Assembly (NCBI GenBank): GCA_014529385.2
Contig: CM043955.1
Span: 137,599,608-137,663,607, forward strand
Length of the DNA: 64,000 nt
Direction: 5' to 3'
Source of the DNA: Adiantum capillus-veneris
Taxonomy: Eukaryota; Streptophyta; Polypodiopsida; Polypodiales; Pteridaceae
Below, one piece after another: positions 10,706 to 24,580 of this stretch (the stretch's first letter is position 1; the number at the start of each line of letters is the position of its first letter). Both the position numbers and the translations under genes were made by a program. Under the pieces are notes generated by a model. It saw only the letters and a list, made by a program, of their open reading frames with translations. It had not been told where the DNA came from and did no database searches.

Positions 10706-11440
10706 CTTGCTCACATACTCATCAGCCAAGTTTAAGTCCTTGACTTGTTTTCCAATTTCAGCAGTAAACAACCCCACCATCACTAGTGTTCAAGGTTGAG
10801 AACTTGATTTATACATGGAGAGACTATACCTAGTCGCAAACATGCTTTAACTTATGGTAAGCAAACTCCAAGTAGAGCAATAAGTGCTTACTGATTGGAT
10901 CGCTTGGTGCTAACGTACGCACTTTGCATATCCTTCAGCACAAGATTACTCTTTGTAATCTGCCTATCCCCTTGGATAACTGACAGTACTGAGGTGTGTT
11001 TTCCTCACGGTTTACACACAGTCGTCCCAGATGACTGGTAAATGGGAACATGTTCACCCCTAATGAAGGTTACCTGCCAGCATACTTCGTCAGCACACCT
11101 ATTAAGTCCTTGACTTATGAAACTATTGAAACGGTATCCAACCCCACCACAACATGTGTTCAAAGTTGAAAACCTTACTTAAGCAAGTTCTAGAATAGGG
11201 AGAGAATCGCCCATTCAGAATGCGTTGTGCTAATGTATGCTCTTAGCAGATCCTTTAGCAAAAAATACTTGTAAGCTGCTTTCCCCCAACCATTTATAGA
11301 CAGTCTTCCACGACTGACGATAAACTATGACTCAACCATTGAGTATCCCGCCATATATGTGATATGGAGTGGAGACAACCAACTAGGTTGAAAGCGGGCT
11401 GGACTGGAGTAAGCTCATAGAGTTTAGACCATCCAACCAT
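10706..11440. repeat. Diverged tandem duplication, period about 370 bp
   Basis: Two degenerate units start near 10706 and 11075. Shared landmarks in the same order are 'aagtccttgactt', 'aaccccacca', 'gtgttcaa(g/a)gttga', 'gtgctaa(c/t)gta' and an 'acagtc(g/t)tcc' block. It lies inside element B, downstream of its Pol in plus coordinates, and is noncoding. Confidence 0.6.
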
Positions 11441-13620
11441 AGACACCCATCCTGAGCCAGTTCTGGGCAGGGTGTAAACTTATAATAAATCTGCAGTAGA
11501 GATTGCACTTGTAGTACAGAAAGGTGCAGAAAGAATAAAGTCCATGAATTTGCATGCCACTCCAAATAAATCAGTGTTAAAACACTAGAGCCCATAACAC
11601 CTAGTGTGCATGCATTTAACACAAACTTATCCAAACCACAATTCCATGACGAGACTTTCCACGTTACATACGGGAAATCCGAGTGACAAAAGTTGGACCA
11701 TAACAGAATATGACAACCTAGTCACACCTAGGTACCAACCATGAGACATTCTCATGAACATAGCATACTTGGCTATATGTAGAAACGACCCTCCGTTAAG
11801 GTGGTTTCACAACACTTGTAATCGAAACAAGTCTGTACTTAGTACCTGAAAATTTCTGGCACTGAAATTGTTCCTGATACGGTATGCTCCAAATGGTCTA
11901 ATAAACGGATGCGACCAGCACGTAGGGACGTCGTCGCGACACATTATTAAGAATTAGGCGCCAATGTCAGTCCCAGAGACTCATATTCGCCACTTGTGAA
12001 ATATGTCTCAAATAAGAATGGCCGAAAAAGAGACATCCATCAAGTACAAGATGTACTTGTATGTGGAGGTAACTGCAAAACACTCTGTGACAAGAGTGAG
12101 AGGGACCCTCATGATCATTGCTCCACACTGGCTAAACCGAACTCCTAGACCATGTTGTATCCCATGTGACAACATGTGCCAAAGCGAACCCTACAAGTGG
12201 GTGCATAATAGCATAATGCAGAAATGTATATTGGACACGACGGCTCAAAATACTTTGTTACGACATGCCCTTGGTATGGCCCTGAAACATGCAAGCTTAT
12301 TTATACGACTTGAAAAAAAAACCAAGCAAAGCATACTAAAAAATGGAATAACACCAAATCAATAGATGCGTACCTGGAGATGTGAACTTAATGTTCACTT
12401 ACCTGTATTCAAATGCAGAGGAGCACGTCACCCTCCTATGAAAAAACCAAGCAACATTGCACTGGAAACCTTGGGTGTTGCCTTCGCAATCCAAACCCGT
12501 TGGTTATAAGCTACATAGTCAAACCCCTTGGTAAGACCCTTTGTAGAAACTGCTCAACTAGCAGGTAACGGTAACCAACATGGTCAACCGTGTACCAAAT
12601 GATTGGAATCAACTGGAAAAGTTGAATTTCTCCGCCACCGCATGGTAGATTGCAGAATTCTTTCCTTGAAAGTGTAATGGGAATATATCAAACTGTGATT
12701 CTCAATGTCGATGGAGTGATTTAGTAATCATCCGCTGCTGGGTCTTAGCCCAAAACTGTGCAACCATAGACACTCGTAGTGCTATAGAGAGAGCAAGAGA
12801 TCCACCCAAGTGAGATTCCTAGCTCTTATGGACAGCCATGCTATCTCAAAATTGATTGCTGCATCTATACTCCATGGTAAAGATCAGCTGATGTGAGTTG
12901 AAGATTATCAAAAACTCAATTCGAGCGTCGTACTGAAAACATGTAGTGCGTACATAACACCCAAAAGATCTGTAATTGCAAGACTCTTGCTTGGCCATTA
13001 ACATCGATGGGGACTCCACGGGGTAGATATGCTCAAGCTGGAGGACAAGCATCCAAGAAATGCCATCATTTAGGTCTTACCCTAGGTCTTACAATGGCTC
13101 TTAGCCTGTGTGGCTCATAGCCCTTATGCCAATAACAAATTAGTGTTCAATCGAGGAACCGATGAAGACTAATCGGAGTGGCGTCTTGGCCACTTACTAG
13201 CTGAGAGTTAGAGCACCTTGGCTGACTCACGAGCAACACATTTATCAAAATATTCTTAAAAAGTTTTCTTTATTTGTTGAGAGAAATAAGAAAGAGAGAG
13301 AGGGAGAGAGAATGCTGGACTGAGGAACTTTCCATAAGTGACTACTTTGTATATGCTGTGCCCATGCTCGTGTGCATCTTATGCGTAGCGTGTAGCTTAT
13401 CATATAAGCATGCAACAATTTTCTGCTATGACTCTCTCATCGAGAGAGGTAACAAAAAAACACAAACAAGTCACAGACTGACCCACCTACCGTGTATGTG
13501 GTTGTGACGACACCAATGTGACTTAACGTACGCACACTCCAGAACTTATCTTGTCCTTGACAAATTTTCTGGTGTTATAGCGGAAGCGTGTTTCAGGAGG
13601 CGGTAGAATTGATTCCACCT
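11441..13620. other. Unassigned interior of element B
   Basis: I recognise no domain in any frame. The short open frames (for example 12003-12365, plus) have no family signature. It may be decayed Pol or noncoding spacer. Confidence 0.4.
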
Positions 13621-13720
13621 AGCTAGCATGCCTTGCATGCAGAATTGTAAGCCCTAACCAAGAGTGATGGCCACAAACGTGAGAGCCAAAAAAAAGTGCC
13701 GTGCATGAAGGGGATCGGGG

Positions 13721-13894
13721 AGCACCACAGACGGAGAGTGAGAGAGATAGAAGGAGACACACACGATGTGGGTGGGGAGACTGTGAAGTGGCAGCTCCCC
13801 CTATACAGTATACTCACTATAAGTATAGGGTAACAGTGGGCGGGCGCCCATGACCTGGGCGACCGGTCAAGGCACATAGGCCTTAACCCCAACA
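13721..13894 (-). repeat. Element C 3' LTR segment
   Basis: It is nearly the same as 16109-16286, sharing the run from agcaccacagacgg to ccttaaccccaaca. Sequence outside 13721 is not shared, so the true LTR end may differ. Confidence 0.7.
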
Positions 13895-14035
13895 ACCTCC
13901 CACTTAAAGGCCAATGTGCCTTTAAGCAAGATCTACTAGTGTACAACTAATAGAAGGTGAGGTATTCTCTCAACCTATGCCCACTGACTCTCGATGAGCT
14001 AGTGCATCCGGCTCTACTGATAGACAAACATCCCG

Positions 14036-14611
14036 CTACACAGAGCTAGCTCCAAGCTCTGCAAAGAGTCTACAAGAGCTCATGCACTCCTGCAAGTATC
14101 GGTCCAATACCTGAAAACCTCCCCTATGCTCTATGCCGAGATCAGTCATCGAACAACTAATCAACCCTGCTGCAAATGCTCCCACTGCAACTGCTATGTC
14201 GGGCCTCGAGATCAACATCTCGTACATGAGGACACCGAACGTTGATGCAACCCTGGCAACCTTTGCCACCTCCAACTCAGAACTCAACTCATGGCAATCC
14301 TGTCCCCTATCATAGAGACCATGGCACTCTGACTCCGAGCTCTGGAGTGACTCCTCGTGCCCACCACATATCACATGTGTACCAAGAGTATCCATCTGTC
14401 CTGAATCTGCATCAAGCTCTGGCATAAGCATATCAAGAAATGACTCCACAATAGCCGACATCTCAGCATCCATGTGAGTCATCTCTTTCATCACCTCTGA
14501 TGACTCATCCTGCTGTGACTCACTAGAGCTGTCCCGCTCTACCTGTGCATCCGTAGACGCAACCTGCACAACAAGGTCACTGCTCTGCACTCCATGCAAA
14601 GCATCCTGCAA
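14036..14611 (-). pseudogene. Copia remnant: linker plus RT C-terminal fragment (element C)
   Basis: The frame is open for 191 codons. Its second half contains VLMYEMLISRPDIAVAVGAF, matching the copia motif G-x-L-M-Y…TRPDIA-x-AVG near the end of reverse transcriptase. The first half is acidic and Ser/Gln-rich with no domain I recognise. No RT catalytic core and no RNase H are present. It probably results from a large internal deletion joining sequence after the protease to the RT end. Confidence 0.6.
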
Positions 14612-14641
14612 CCCACAAGCAAAAGAGACTCGCCTGCTCTC

Positions 14642-15190
14642 TCACTCTCTACCTGGCTGCATGATCACAGAGACAACACCGTCTCTCCCGTGATCCACAT
14701 GCAATGGGTAACCTGTACCACTCCTGGCACCTCTCACAATCACTAGCGAACCCAAATGCAATGCAAAAGATTGCTCAAGCAGCGATACCCGACATCCACT
14801 ATCCCGTAACTGTCTGACTGAGATCAAATCCCGTCTCAGATCTGGCACATAACGCACATGATGCAGGGTAAATCTCATACCACTGGGCAAGGACAAACAT
14901 ACGTCTCCTGCACCCTCAATGTCATACACAACACCATCAGACATGTGCACACAACCAAGTCTCCCACTAGAAAGTGTGCTAAACCACTCACGATGCGACG
15001 TGACATGGAAAGTAGCATCTGAATCTAGTAACCAATGTGAAGACAATGTGCAATCCGATATGCAATCCGTAGACATAAGATTGTCTGAAGACAAGCTAGA
15101 TGTAAATGTGACATCACCGTCACAAGCATACTCAGTAACCACCGTACTAATCTCACTAGAATCTGTCATGCCCAAATCTGCATCACGCAT
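14642..15190 (-). pseudogene. Copia aspartic protease fragment (element C)
   Basis: It contains HWLLDSDATFHVTSHREWF and further on VRYVPDLRRDLISVRQL, the hallmarks of copia protease (usually LDSGA…H.T…, then V.YVP.L..NL.S). The active-site triad reads D-S-D where the family has D-S-G, which would be expected to harm catalysis. It overlaps no other coding sequence and follows the zinc knuckle in the element. Confidence 0.8.
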
Positions 15191-15193
15191 CTG

Positions 15194-15645
15194 TCACCTC
15201 TGTTGTCTCAAACGCCTGAAACATCGACGCCTAATGTGCCCTCTATGTCCACAATGCCAACATGTCAAGTCTCTATGTGGTCGAGACTTGCGTGTGGGAC
15301 CAATCTCTCCCATGGACATGGAAGTGGGACTAGACTCTCTGTAGACATGGATGTTGCATACATAGCATGTAAACTCTGCCATAAAGCATGAGTTGTAGTC
15401 TCCCTCGAGACCTGCCAGTAAACAGACTCAACCAAATGCAAATGAATCGTAGACATGGCTAACTCATCAAGATCCTGCCAATCATCATCACGCATAGACT
15501 TGGGCTTCGCCGATAAACCACGCAAGGGTTTATCCTGCCCCAAATCCGCCAATGCAACAAGCATATGCTCCTTCCAAGCAACCAAATCTTCACCATCAAA
15601 CTGTGTCAGACCATAACCCTGGAACTCAAATGAAAAATCAGCCAT
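15194..15645 (-). pseudogene. Copia Gag and zinc knuckle (element C)
   Basis: Gag starts at MADFSFEFQGYGLTQFDGED (ATG at 15643-15645), followed by a typical copia Gag core with a Trp-containing ALWQSLHAMY segment. After a frameshift, a CCHC knuckle CWHCGHRGHIRRRC is encoded (15194-15382). Two overlapping frames are needed to read it, so it is broken. The leader upstream (15646-16108) is noncoding. Confidence 0.75.
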
Positions 15646-16108
15646 AATGCTCGCAAAAGAGCAACCAGCAATGAGTAGCAAATGTCAACCAAATCAGCCC
15701 TAAACTGGCTCGAATTGCATCAACAAAAGTAAGTATGGCTGTAAAATATGGCTGCAAATCAGTCCCAAAATTCAGCTCTTAAACAACTGCATAAACAAGT
15801 CACAAACGTGTCCCAGATAGCCTACAACTGAGCCATACATGGACACTTGCAAAGAGGAAATAATGGCTGAAAATTCAGCGCCCAAATAAGCCCTCAAACT
15901 TGCCTGTAAACTTGTAAACCTGTAGCTGAAACCTGCTGAAAAACCTCAAGCCATTAGTGCTCGAATCCGGCTACCTAGCTTGTAGCCACACAAGCATACA
16001 TCACAATATTCACTCTTGTGAGTGTGTCAAGATAACTGTACGCCTGTCAAACTGTGAGCTAATGACCAAGCCTACACTGTGCAGTATCGATGCATACACA
16101 TGCACAAA

Positions 16109-16286
16109 AGCACCACAGACGGAGAGTGAGAGAGAGAGAAGGAGACACACACACAGGATGTGGGTGGGGAGACTGTGAAGTGGCAGCTCCCCCTATACAA
16201 TATACTCACTATAAGTATAGGGTAACAGTGGGTGGGCGCCCATGACCTGGGCGACCGATCAAGGCACAAAGGCCTTAACCCCAACA
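16109..16286 (-). repeat. Element C 5' LTR segment
   Basis: Partner of 13721-13894. The 5' end on the element strand is TGTTGGGGTTAAGG at 16286. Confidence 0.7.
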
Positions 16287-18110
16287 GTGCACAATAGCCT
16301 GTACTGCGAGGGAGACATCCTAATTCGATGTTGCCACACATAAAATGGGAGCAAATATCCGTATTTTACCATTTTTGCAAACGTATATACCAATGCCCTG
16401 GATTTGAAGTGAATGGGCTGTATCGGTGTACACGTTAGAACCCGTGCTTCACGTGAAACTGTCAAAGCACTTTGCTTTGCACAACATACAATATTTTTCA
16501 AAAGAAAACATGAAAACATGGAAAAACCTGGTCATCCTGCTGTAACCAGTTGGCTGGAAATTTTGAAGGAAAAAAACTCGCGGGAAGATGGCTCATAGCA
16601 ATAAAAAGTCCTCCAAGGGTTTATGCTCATAGCATACGCCAAACGGGAAAATCTCAATGCAAGATGCCGAATGGGAAGCCTTGCTTCCCTTAACAACTTA
16701 TGGAGTTCTTGGTACTTGCTAGGCTTGATTTGTTATCCTCTGGATTTGTAGATGGAGCCTTGCTCCCGTGATGTATGCAACAACGTTGTCATATGCAAGA
16801 CAGGTAAAGGAAAAGTAACCCTGAGTTGCACATTACCACTTGGCATGCAGTCATTGCCAATTACGTTGGAAAACGCGTTGGATCACGTTCTCACAGGCCT
16901 TGCCTGTACCAACATTTCACAGGCCTTGCCTGAACCTTAAGATCTAACATTGCCGTAGAACAATGTCCGAGCAAAAATTCCAACCCAAAAATGAAAATTT
17001 TACCATAACTGCAGACCGTTAATGGTAGAAATAATTTGGCCAACGAGTGTGCTCATAGCTTTTTAACATAGCATAACCCATGCATGAAAAAATCTTCACA
17101 TGCCGAACATGATGGAGTGGCTCGATGATTGAAAAGCCCAATGTATGCATCGAACTTAAAGAGATTTGCAAAATTCAATGAAGTGAGAATGGAAAATGTG
17201 AAAGTCAACTTGCTTACCAATGCTGACAAGCCCTCTTTGAGCGATGAAACCATGTCGTCATTTTTCGGATGTCCTTCTTAGCAACATTTGAGCGCTGCAT
17301 GATTATGTATAGTGGAACTTTCTGGACACATCTACAAGATTTTGTCGTCGCAAATAGAGCCAAGACCAAGGCCGTGCCTTCACATGGTCTCAAAGTTGTG
17401 AACAACATGTCGGATCTTTGCCTTGAGTGCTTGGAGATTTTGCCTTTGAATTCTTGATTCTATTTCCTACCTAACTACCCGATATTACCTGATATTACTG
17501 AGGTCATTGAAGTTTGTGCTGCAGTCGGCCATGCAACCATGAGCCCTTCGCGGATATTCTGTGTTGGCCCATATCCATTGCCTATGGTCATCGAATAATG
17601 TTGAATCATGTTGATGCCCCTTTGCATGCTGAATTTGCCAAGGCTAGCCGATGATGGTCGAATACTCTCGAAGGCTGCAGCCACTGTCCTAACTCCCGTG
17701 GGCACTTGCCCTAAGGTTTAATTTTGGTATGCCCTAAGGCTGTGGGCGGCCCAATCTGGGAAGGCTGAAAAAAAACCAAGACTGGCTATGGCGGTAGAGG
17801 CAGCGATGACGAGCAAGAGGGAGAGAGAGAGGTCGAATGCTCTGCTGCTCCACTGCGTCGGCCTCTTTGATGTTTTTTGCTCAGCACCCCCGCGCACACC
17901 TACCGAGCCCAAGCACGCTCGTTTTTGCCTTCCTCGCCTCTGCTCACTCCCCTCAATAGGGGCGGATCCTGCGGGTGCAAGAGGTTCGATGGTGCCTGCT
18001 AAGCGGCCATGCTAGCACAACCAAGCCTGGGCTTTGTATTTTCCCGTGCTTGCATGAACATGCAAAAAAGGTGCAGATGAGGACCACGCCCTGCCCTGAA
18101 AAACATGAGG
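16287..18110. other. Unassigned interior of element B, 5' side
   Basis: No recognisable Gag or other domain was found in any frame. The direct duplicate 'tcacaggccttgcctg' occurs twice near 16891-16933. It is probably the leader and eroded gag of element B. Confidence 0.4.
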
Positions 18111-18122
18111 CTCTTGATACCA
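18111..18122 (-). promoter_or_regulatory. Element B primer-binding site
   Basis: The minus strand reads TGGTATCAAGAG, one inserted base away from the initiator tRNA-Met complement TGGTATCAGAGC. It directly precedes the 5' LTR end at 18124. Confidence 0.7.
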
Positions 18123-18123
18123 A

Positions 18124-18277
18124 TGTAAGACAAGTGAAGCTAGAGCCTGAAAGTCCACCACCCAACCACCCATTATGTAGGCAAGCCCCTAGCCCTTTGC
18201 CCTAGTTGGACTCCCCGTTCCACACCGCCTAGCCCGGCCCTGCCCTTGTCTAGTCCGGCCTTGCCGGTGTCTTGACA
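18124..18277 (-). repeat. Element B 5' LTR
   Basis: This 154-bp LTR is homologous to 10253-10379, with an extra segment of about 27 bases flanked by cctag repeats. Confidence 0.8.
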
Positions 18278-18384
18278 CAACTATAGCGTGATATGTTTAG
18301 GGGTCTCCTCAAGATAGGTCAAGGCACTTGTAAGAGGAGGTGGTTGGGTGAATAAAGCATGCTCTAGTCCCTCATACCTTTTAG

Positions 18385-18396
18385 TCGTATCAGAGC
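18385..18396 (+). promoter_or_regulatory. Element F primer-binding site
   Basis: tcgtatcagagc is one base from the initiator tRNA-Met complement and directly follows the F 5' LTR remnant. Confidence 0.55.
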
Positions 18397-18611
18397 TTCA
18401 TTGATTCTTCTTCTTAGAGGTTCACTGCACAGGAAACCGGTCGGAGCTACTCTTACCTTGATTGTGTAATATAAATTTTGACAATGAAGGAAGGTGAGTT
18501 ATTCCAAACTAGGAGAAAAGGGATCTCTTAGAGAAATAAGTTGCATGCTGACTAATTTGATCAACTAGCCATGAAGAGATTGGAACCAAGCCTAGAGCCA
18601 TTTGGTATTTG

Positions 18612-18898
<287 letters not shown>

Positions 18899-18911
18899 CA
18901 TTCTCACAGTA

Positions 18912-18913
<2 letters not shown>

Positions 18914-18946
<33 letters not shown>

Positions 18947-18980
18947 GTATAACTTGTGTATGTGTGTGTGTGTGTGTGTG
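18914..18980. repeat. (CT)n and (TG)n short microsatellites
   Basis: A CT run at about 18914-18941 is followed after a short spacer by a TG run at about 18959-18980. Confidence 0.9.
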
Positions 18981-20159
18981 TAGGGTAGGTATGCATAGGT
19001 GATAAATCCACTTGGTGAGGGGTTAGGATTCATTATGTCTAAAGCGAGTAGAACTCAAATAGAAGAGCTACGACCAACCTAGGCCCCACGATCCATGCAA
19101 GGAAGATACGTATGTGCTGAGGCAATTTAAGTTCCATGCTCTATTCCTAGATACTATTGGCAACTACTCATGGGGATTAGAGGGAACAACTAGAAAGAGA
19201 GTAGCTTCTAAGGATGTAGATGCTTGTAAAGTCTACAATCGTTCAGGTAGATGCAGTAGCTTTGCACCCGTGGTATAGCCAACACTATGGGGCTGGCTTG
19301 GGATATATGAAGAGAGTTGTCGATGCCAAGAAAGAAGCTAATCCCATCTCAAGGATCAATTTCCAAGTGGATGCCTTTTGGCTTGCACATCATGTTGTCC
19401 TCGCCAATGTGTGTGAGCTGATGGCTACATTCTTGAAAGGAAAGAATTAGAATTCCATCATAAAAGCATCCAAAGCAAAACACATCAAACGAGTTACATA
19501 TCTGATTGACTCCTTAATGCTTGAATTTAATTGGGCCTTGGTGACCTATTTAAATATATCATTTGAGGATCTTTGTGCAAGGAAAACTGGAGCGATTAGC
19601 TGTTTGGGTGGGGGGCAGCCTTGCCTCTATGTATTTGTATTTTTGGTGGAATGATGTTCATGCATCATTCTTCAAACCACCAACATCAATAAAGATATAA
19701 AAGCAGATGTGAAACCATTAATTTCCATGAGCAAGGAGTGTTTTACAATAAGAACTTTGTGTGCTTTAAATAGTCATCAAGATCGATCAATCCAAGGTGG
19801 AGCGTTCTCTCTTGAAGTATTGGCAAGTTCAAAACAACCCTTCTGCTCCTATTTCCTGCTTGATGCTTTTGTTTTGTATCGTAGTGGTTCATGATTGGCT
19901 TGCTCAAAGTGATAGCTTAATCAACTTAAGTAGGAAGTCATCCAATTTATGTTGCCAATTCATGTTGGATACCAATTCAAACTCTTGGACTCTTGGAGCT
20001 CAAGATGCTCCAAGCCCAACTGCGACATAATTTTATCTATCCTTTTGTTTCTAGTTGCAATAACACGTGGCTAGATACTGTCTATTAATGGCGTCAACCA
20101 ATAAATAGTTCCCTTCAACAAAACCAAGGCTCATTATGACAAATTTTTTTCTTTATATG
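18981..20159. other. Unassigned interior of element F
   Basis: A 76-codon plus-strand frame (19220-19450) includes LHPWYSQHYGAGLGYMKRV-like sequence (ALHPWYSQHYGAGLGYMKRV). It looks protein-derived, but I do not recognise the family. Nothing else was identified. Confidence 0.3.
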
Positions 20160-20790
20160 TTGAGAAGATCAGATTTCCTAACGAATGACTAATTTATATT
20201 TCGTTGGAGTTGAACTAGGCCAAGCTTGCACTATTGTGTTAAGGGGAGCCAATGCTCATGTTCTTGACAAGGCAAAGAGATAATTTCTTGATACATTGTG
20301 TATGCTTCAATAGACTGTTAACAAGATGAACATGTTCTTTTAGGAGCTGGCTAGCTTGAAGGCTTTTGAGGAGCTTGCCTGAAGTCTTGACATCTCGAGG
20401 AGTTGGACAAGAAGATACCAAGAAAGAATTGTCTTGCTATTGAATCATATGCAATTGCTCTCAAGGCCATCCCCACCATTATTGCTAGCAATGTTGGACT
20501 TGATAGTACAGATCTTGTGACTCAATTACAAGTAGAGCATGCTAAAGAAGACAATACAATTGGAATAAATGTTATCTTGGCTGTTGTTGGCAAAAAAGAA
20601 GCTGGGTATATTTCAATCTTAGAAAGTAAATCAAGGATAATGTTAACTTGAGCATGGTTGGTGATGCAGAGAAATCGGGTTTATTTTAATCTTTCAAAAT
20701 AAAGCAAGCTATCCTGCTTTTGAGAGCGGATGATATCATGAAATGTGCTCCTAGGTATTGAGAGGAAAGAATGTAGAAATTGAAAGAGGT
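20160..20790 (+). pseudogene. CCT2: CCT2 (TCP-1 beta chaperonin subunit) C-terminal pseudogene fragment
   Basis: CCT2 is a subunit of the cytosolic CCT/TRiC ring that folds actin and tubulin. In order, the plus strand encodes EKIRF, GVELGQACTIVLRGANAHVL, a TVN segment, FEELA, AIESYAIALKAIPTIIASN, GLDSTDLVTQLQVEH, QAILL and ADDIMKCAPR. This follows the order of the last 200-plus residues of CCT2, where the family reads C-T-I-V-L-R-G-A-N, A-I-P-T-I-I-A-D-N-A-G-L-D and V-D-E-I-I-K-C-A-P-R. Several in-frame stops, frameshifts and a small deletion after QAILL make it nonfunctional. No intron is apparent across the segments, which suggests an RNA-derived copy or a large exon. Assignment to CCT2 and not another CCT subunit rests on the AIPTIIA…AGLDS block. 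Confidence 0.85.
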
Positions 20791-20991
20791 GTATCCAAGA
20801 ATCATTATTGCCTCTTCTCCATGTTGTGAAGTTATGAGTGAAGTATGCTTTGGAAGTCTTGTGCTTTCAATAATGTGATAGAAGACATTGTGAAGGACCT
20901 GTTGACCTTAATAGGCATCTTGTTAGTAAAAAAGAGTTTACCAACAAGGTGGGTTGTGTAATATTGTTTTGATGAGAGACGTACTTGGTGT

Positions 20992-22741
<1,750 letters not shown>

Positions 22742-24292
22742 TGACGGGAGCAAAGCGAACCCCGAACCCCGACGGCCTGTAAAACACCAGGGACCGAATG
22801 GCGCGCCTCGAGCCTGTCATGGTAAAGCAAACAAGGGGCACCACCTAGCTTCAGCGGCTAGGACGCAAACAACACACCACCATAACAAAGTTTTCATCCA
22901 AGAGAGATGGATGCTTGGGAGTAATGATGAAAAGGAAAGGGAATGAGATCAAGTGAGAGAGAGAGCGAGAGAGTGAGGGAGGGGGTATAGCGGCTTAGTA
23001 CTTAGGCATCACAAAAGGATGGCGAATCCGCACACCCTTCACATATACACAAGCTCACTCCAAAACACAAGACTAGGTGGCGATTCCGCACACCTCACAT
23101 GGGCAAAACATTGCAAGAAAACATACTCACAAAACCTCAAGCTTTATTTAGAGAATTAGGCGATGAAATGGGGAGCATAGGGTAGGGGAATGAGAAGGGA
23201 GAGAGTGGTAGAGCACATGGCGGATAGGTGGGAGTTGATGGCGAAGACTCGCACGAGGATTATGGCCATCATCCTTCATTTAGTTGCCCTTCATCTTCCA
23301 TAGCCAAGGGTGTAGAGGTCATGCTCAAGACAAGCATGGTGATTGCGGTGATGGTGATGGTGTGGGTGTGTGTGTGTGCACTAGGCACACACAGTGCATA
23401 TTGTGTTCTTTGGTGATGTTGTGTGTGTGTTTAGTGTGATGGTGACCCCTCTTTATATAGGGGAGGAGGGGGGAGAAATTATAGAATTTAGAAATGAAGA
23501 AATCATTATCTACATAGGCCATGTGACTGTGGGCCCCACTTGTCTGGCTGTGTGTATATGTGCCAGAACAGCAGTCTCCTGAGAGAGAGACTAAGAGAGA
23601 GAGATGGGTTGATGAAAAAAAGTGAGAGGTGACATGGAGAATAAAGTAATTACAAGAGGGGAGAGAGGGGAGTGTGTTAAGAGGTGAATCTGTGTGCAGA
23701 TGTGTGTGAACACAAGAAAATCAGGTAACCACTGGGTGGGGATGGGTCTGTGGGCACCTTTTTCAGTGAAACTGAGTGTGTGTGAGTGTGGGGGAGGCCA
23801 TCTGGCTACAAGACAAGAGAGATTTTGAATTTTAGAGAGAGAGGGGGGTATTTGGATCATGGGAGAGTGTAGGAGAGAGAAAAGGTGGGTGGGGTATACT
23901 GTTTTGGAAGATAGCATAAGTTGCATGTGAGTTAGGGTGCATTATTGGTGAGTTATAATGCATTATTGGTGAGAGGTGGGGTAGCTTGAGGGGAGAGAGA
24001 AAGGAGAAAGGACAAGGGGAAGAGAGAGGGGGTTAACCTTTTGAGTGGAGGAGAGGAAAAGGGACACACGGCGGGACATCAATGAAGAAAAAGGAGGCAA
24101 GGTGGGGATGGGCTGCCCCGCAGGCATGAGGTGGCCTATTTTACCTTTCTTATATATTTACATAATCATACTTTATTTTTTTCTTACTTTTTTCCAATGC
24201 CTTTTATCACCCCCTCCCTAAGAGGGGGTTTTCATGGGGTGGGGACAAGAGAAGAGGGGTATGGGAGCTTGGCTTGTGAAAAGCCCCCATCA
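22742..24292 (-). mobile_element. Solo LTR of element family E
   Basis: It is homologous over its whole 1551 bp, in inverted orientation, to 50680-52241. On the plus strand it starts tgacgggagcaaagcgaac and ends aagcccccatca, giving TG…CA ends. It is flanked on both sides by tcaa (22738-22741 and 24293-24296), a plausible 4-base target duplication. No internal element sequence is attached, so it is best read as a solo LTR left after recombination. Confidence 0.85.
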
Positions 24293-24511
24293 TCAATAAC
24301 CACTGTACTAGTGCATGTGTGATACTTCTTTGGTTTTCAGAGCTCACATGAAAATTGTTTTTCTTTTTGGAACTCTCTTTTGGTAGAAAGGGAGGGTGTA
24401 TGCTGAGGGAGTTTCAACCCGTGTACAATGGAGAACTCTTCAAATTTTGAAAATTAAGTTCTATTTTTCTCTCTCTTTAATCTATAGTCGATGTGACTCT
24501 CTCTCTGTCTC

Positions 24512-24513
<2 letters not shown>

Positions 24514-24578
<65 letters not shown>
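24514..24578. repeat. Compound microsatellite (CT)n(CA)n
   Basis: CT units (about 24514-24542) run directly into CA units (24543-24578), the same order as at 9226-9384. Confidence 0.95.

Positions 24579-24580
<2 letters not shown>

Larger units (their letters stand above)
13721..16286 (-). mobile_element. Element C: internally deleted Ty1/copia element
   Basis: A minus-strand element lies between two similar terminal segments (13721-13894 and 16109-16286) that begin TGTTGGGGTTAAGG on the element strand, a typical copia LTR start. A purine-rich tract abuts the 3' copy at 13895-13912. Between them lie Gag, a zinc knuckle, protease and only the C-terminal end of RT. Integrase and most of RT are missing, so it is non-autonomous. 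I could not find a convincing primer-binding site, so the inner LTR ends are uncertain. Confidence 0.75.
10253..18277 (-). mobile_element. Element B: decayed Ty3/gypsy chromovirus with short LTRs, nested in F
   Basis: Two related short terminal repeats flank about 7.7 kb: 10253-10379 (127 bp) and 18124-18277 (154 bp). Both start tgtaagacaagtgaagc and end in a TGACA type sequence. The right copy has about 27 extra bases. A primer-binding site lies just inside the right LTR and a polypurine tract with the Pol stop codon just inside the left LTR, which sets the minus orientation. The flanking pentamers are cagct (10248-10252) and caact (18278-18282), a plausible target-site duplication with one mismatch. 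Apart from the Pol C-terminus and the nested copia C, the interior is not recognisably coding. Confidence 0.75.

Noticed and set aside
14036-14611. Unknown host gene with a 191-codon open frame
   Set aside because: The RPDIAVAVGAF segment and its position show that it is the end of copia RT within element C.
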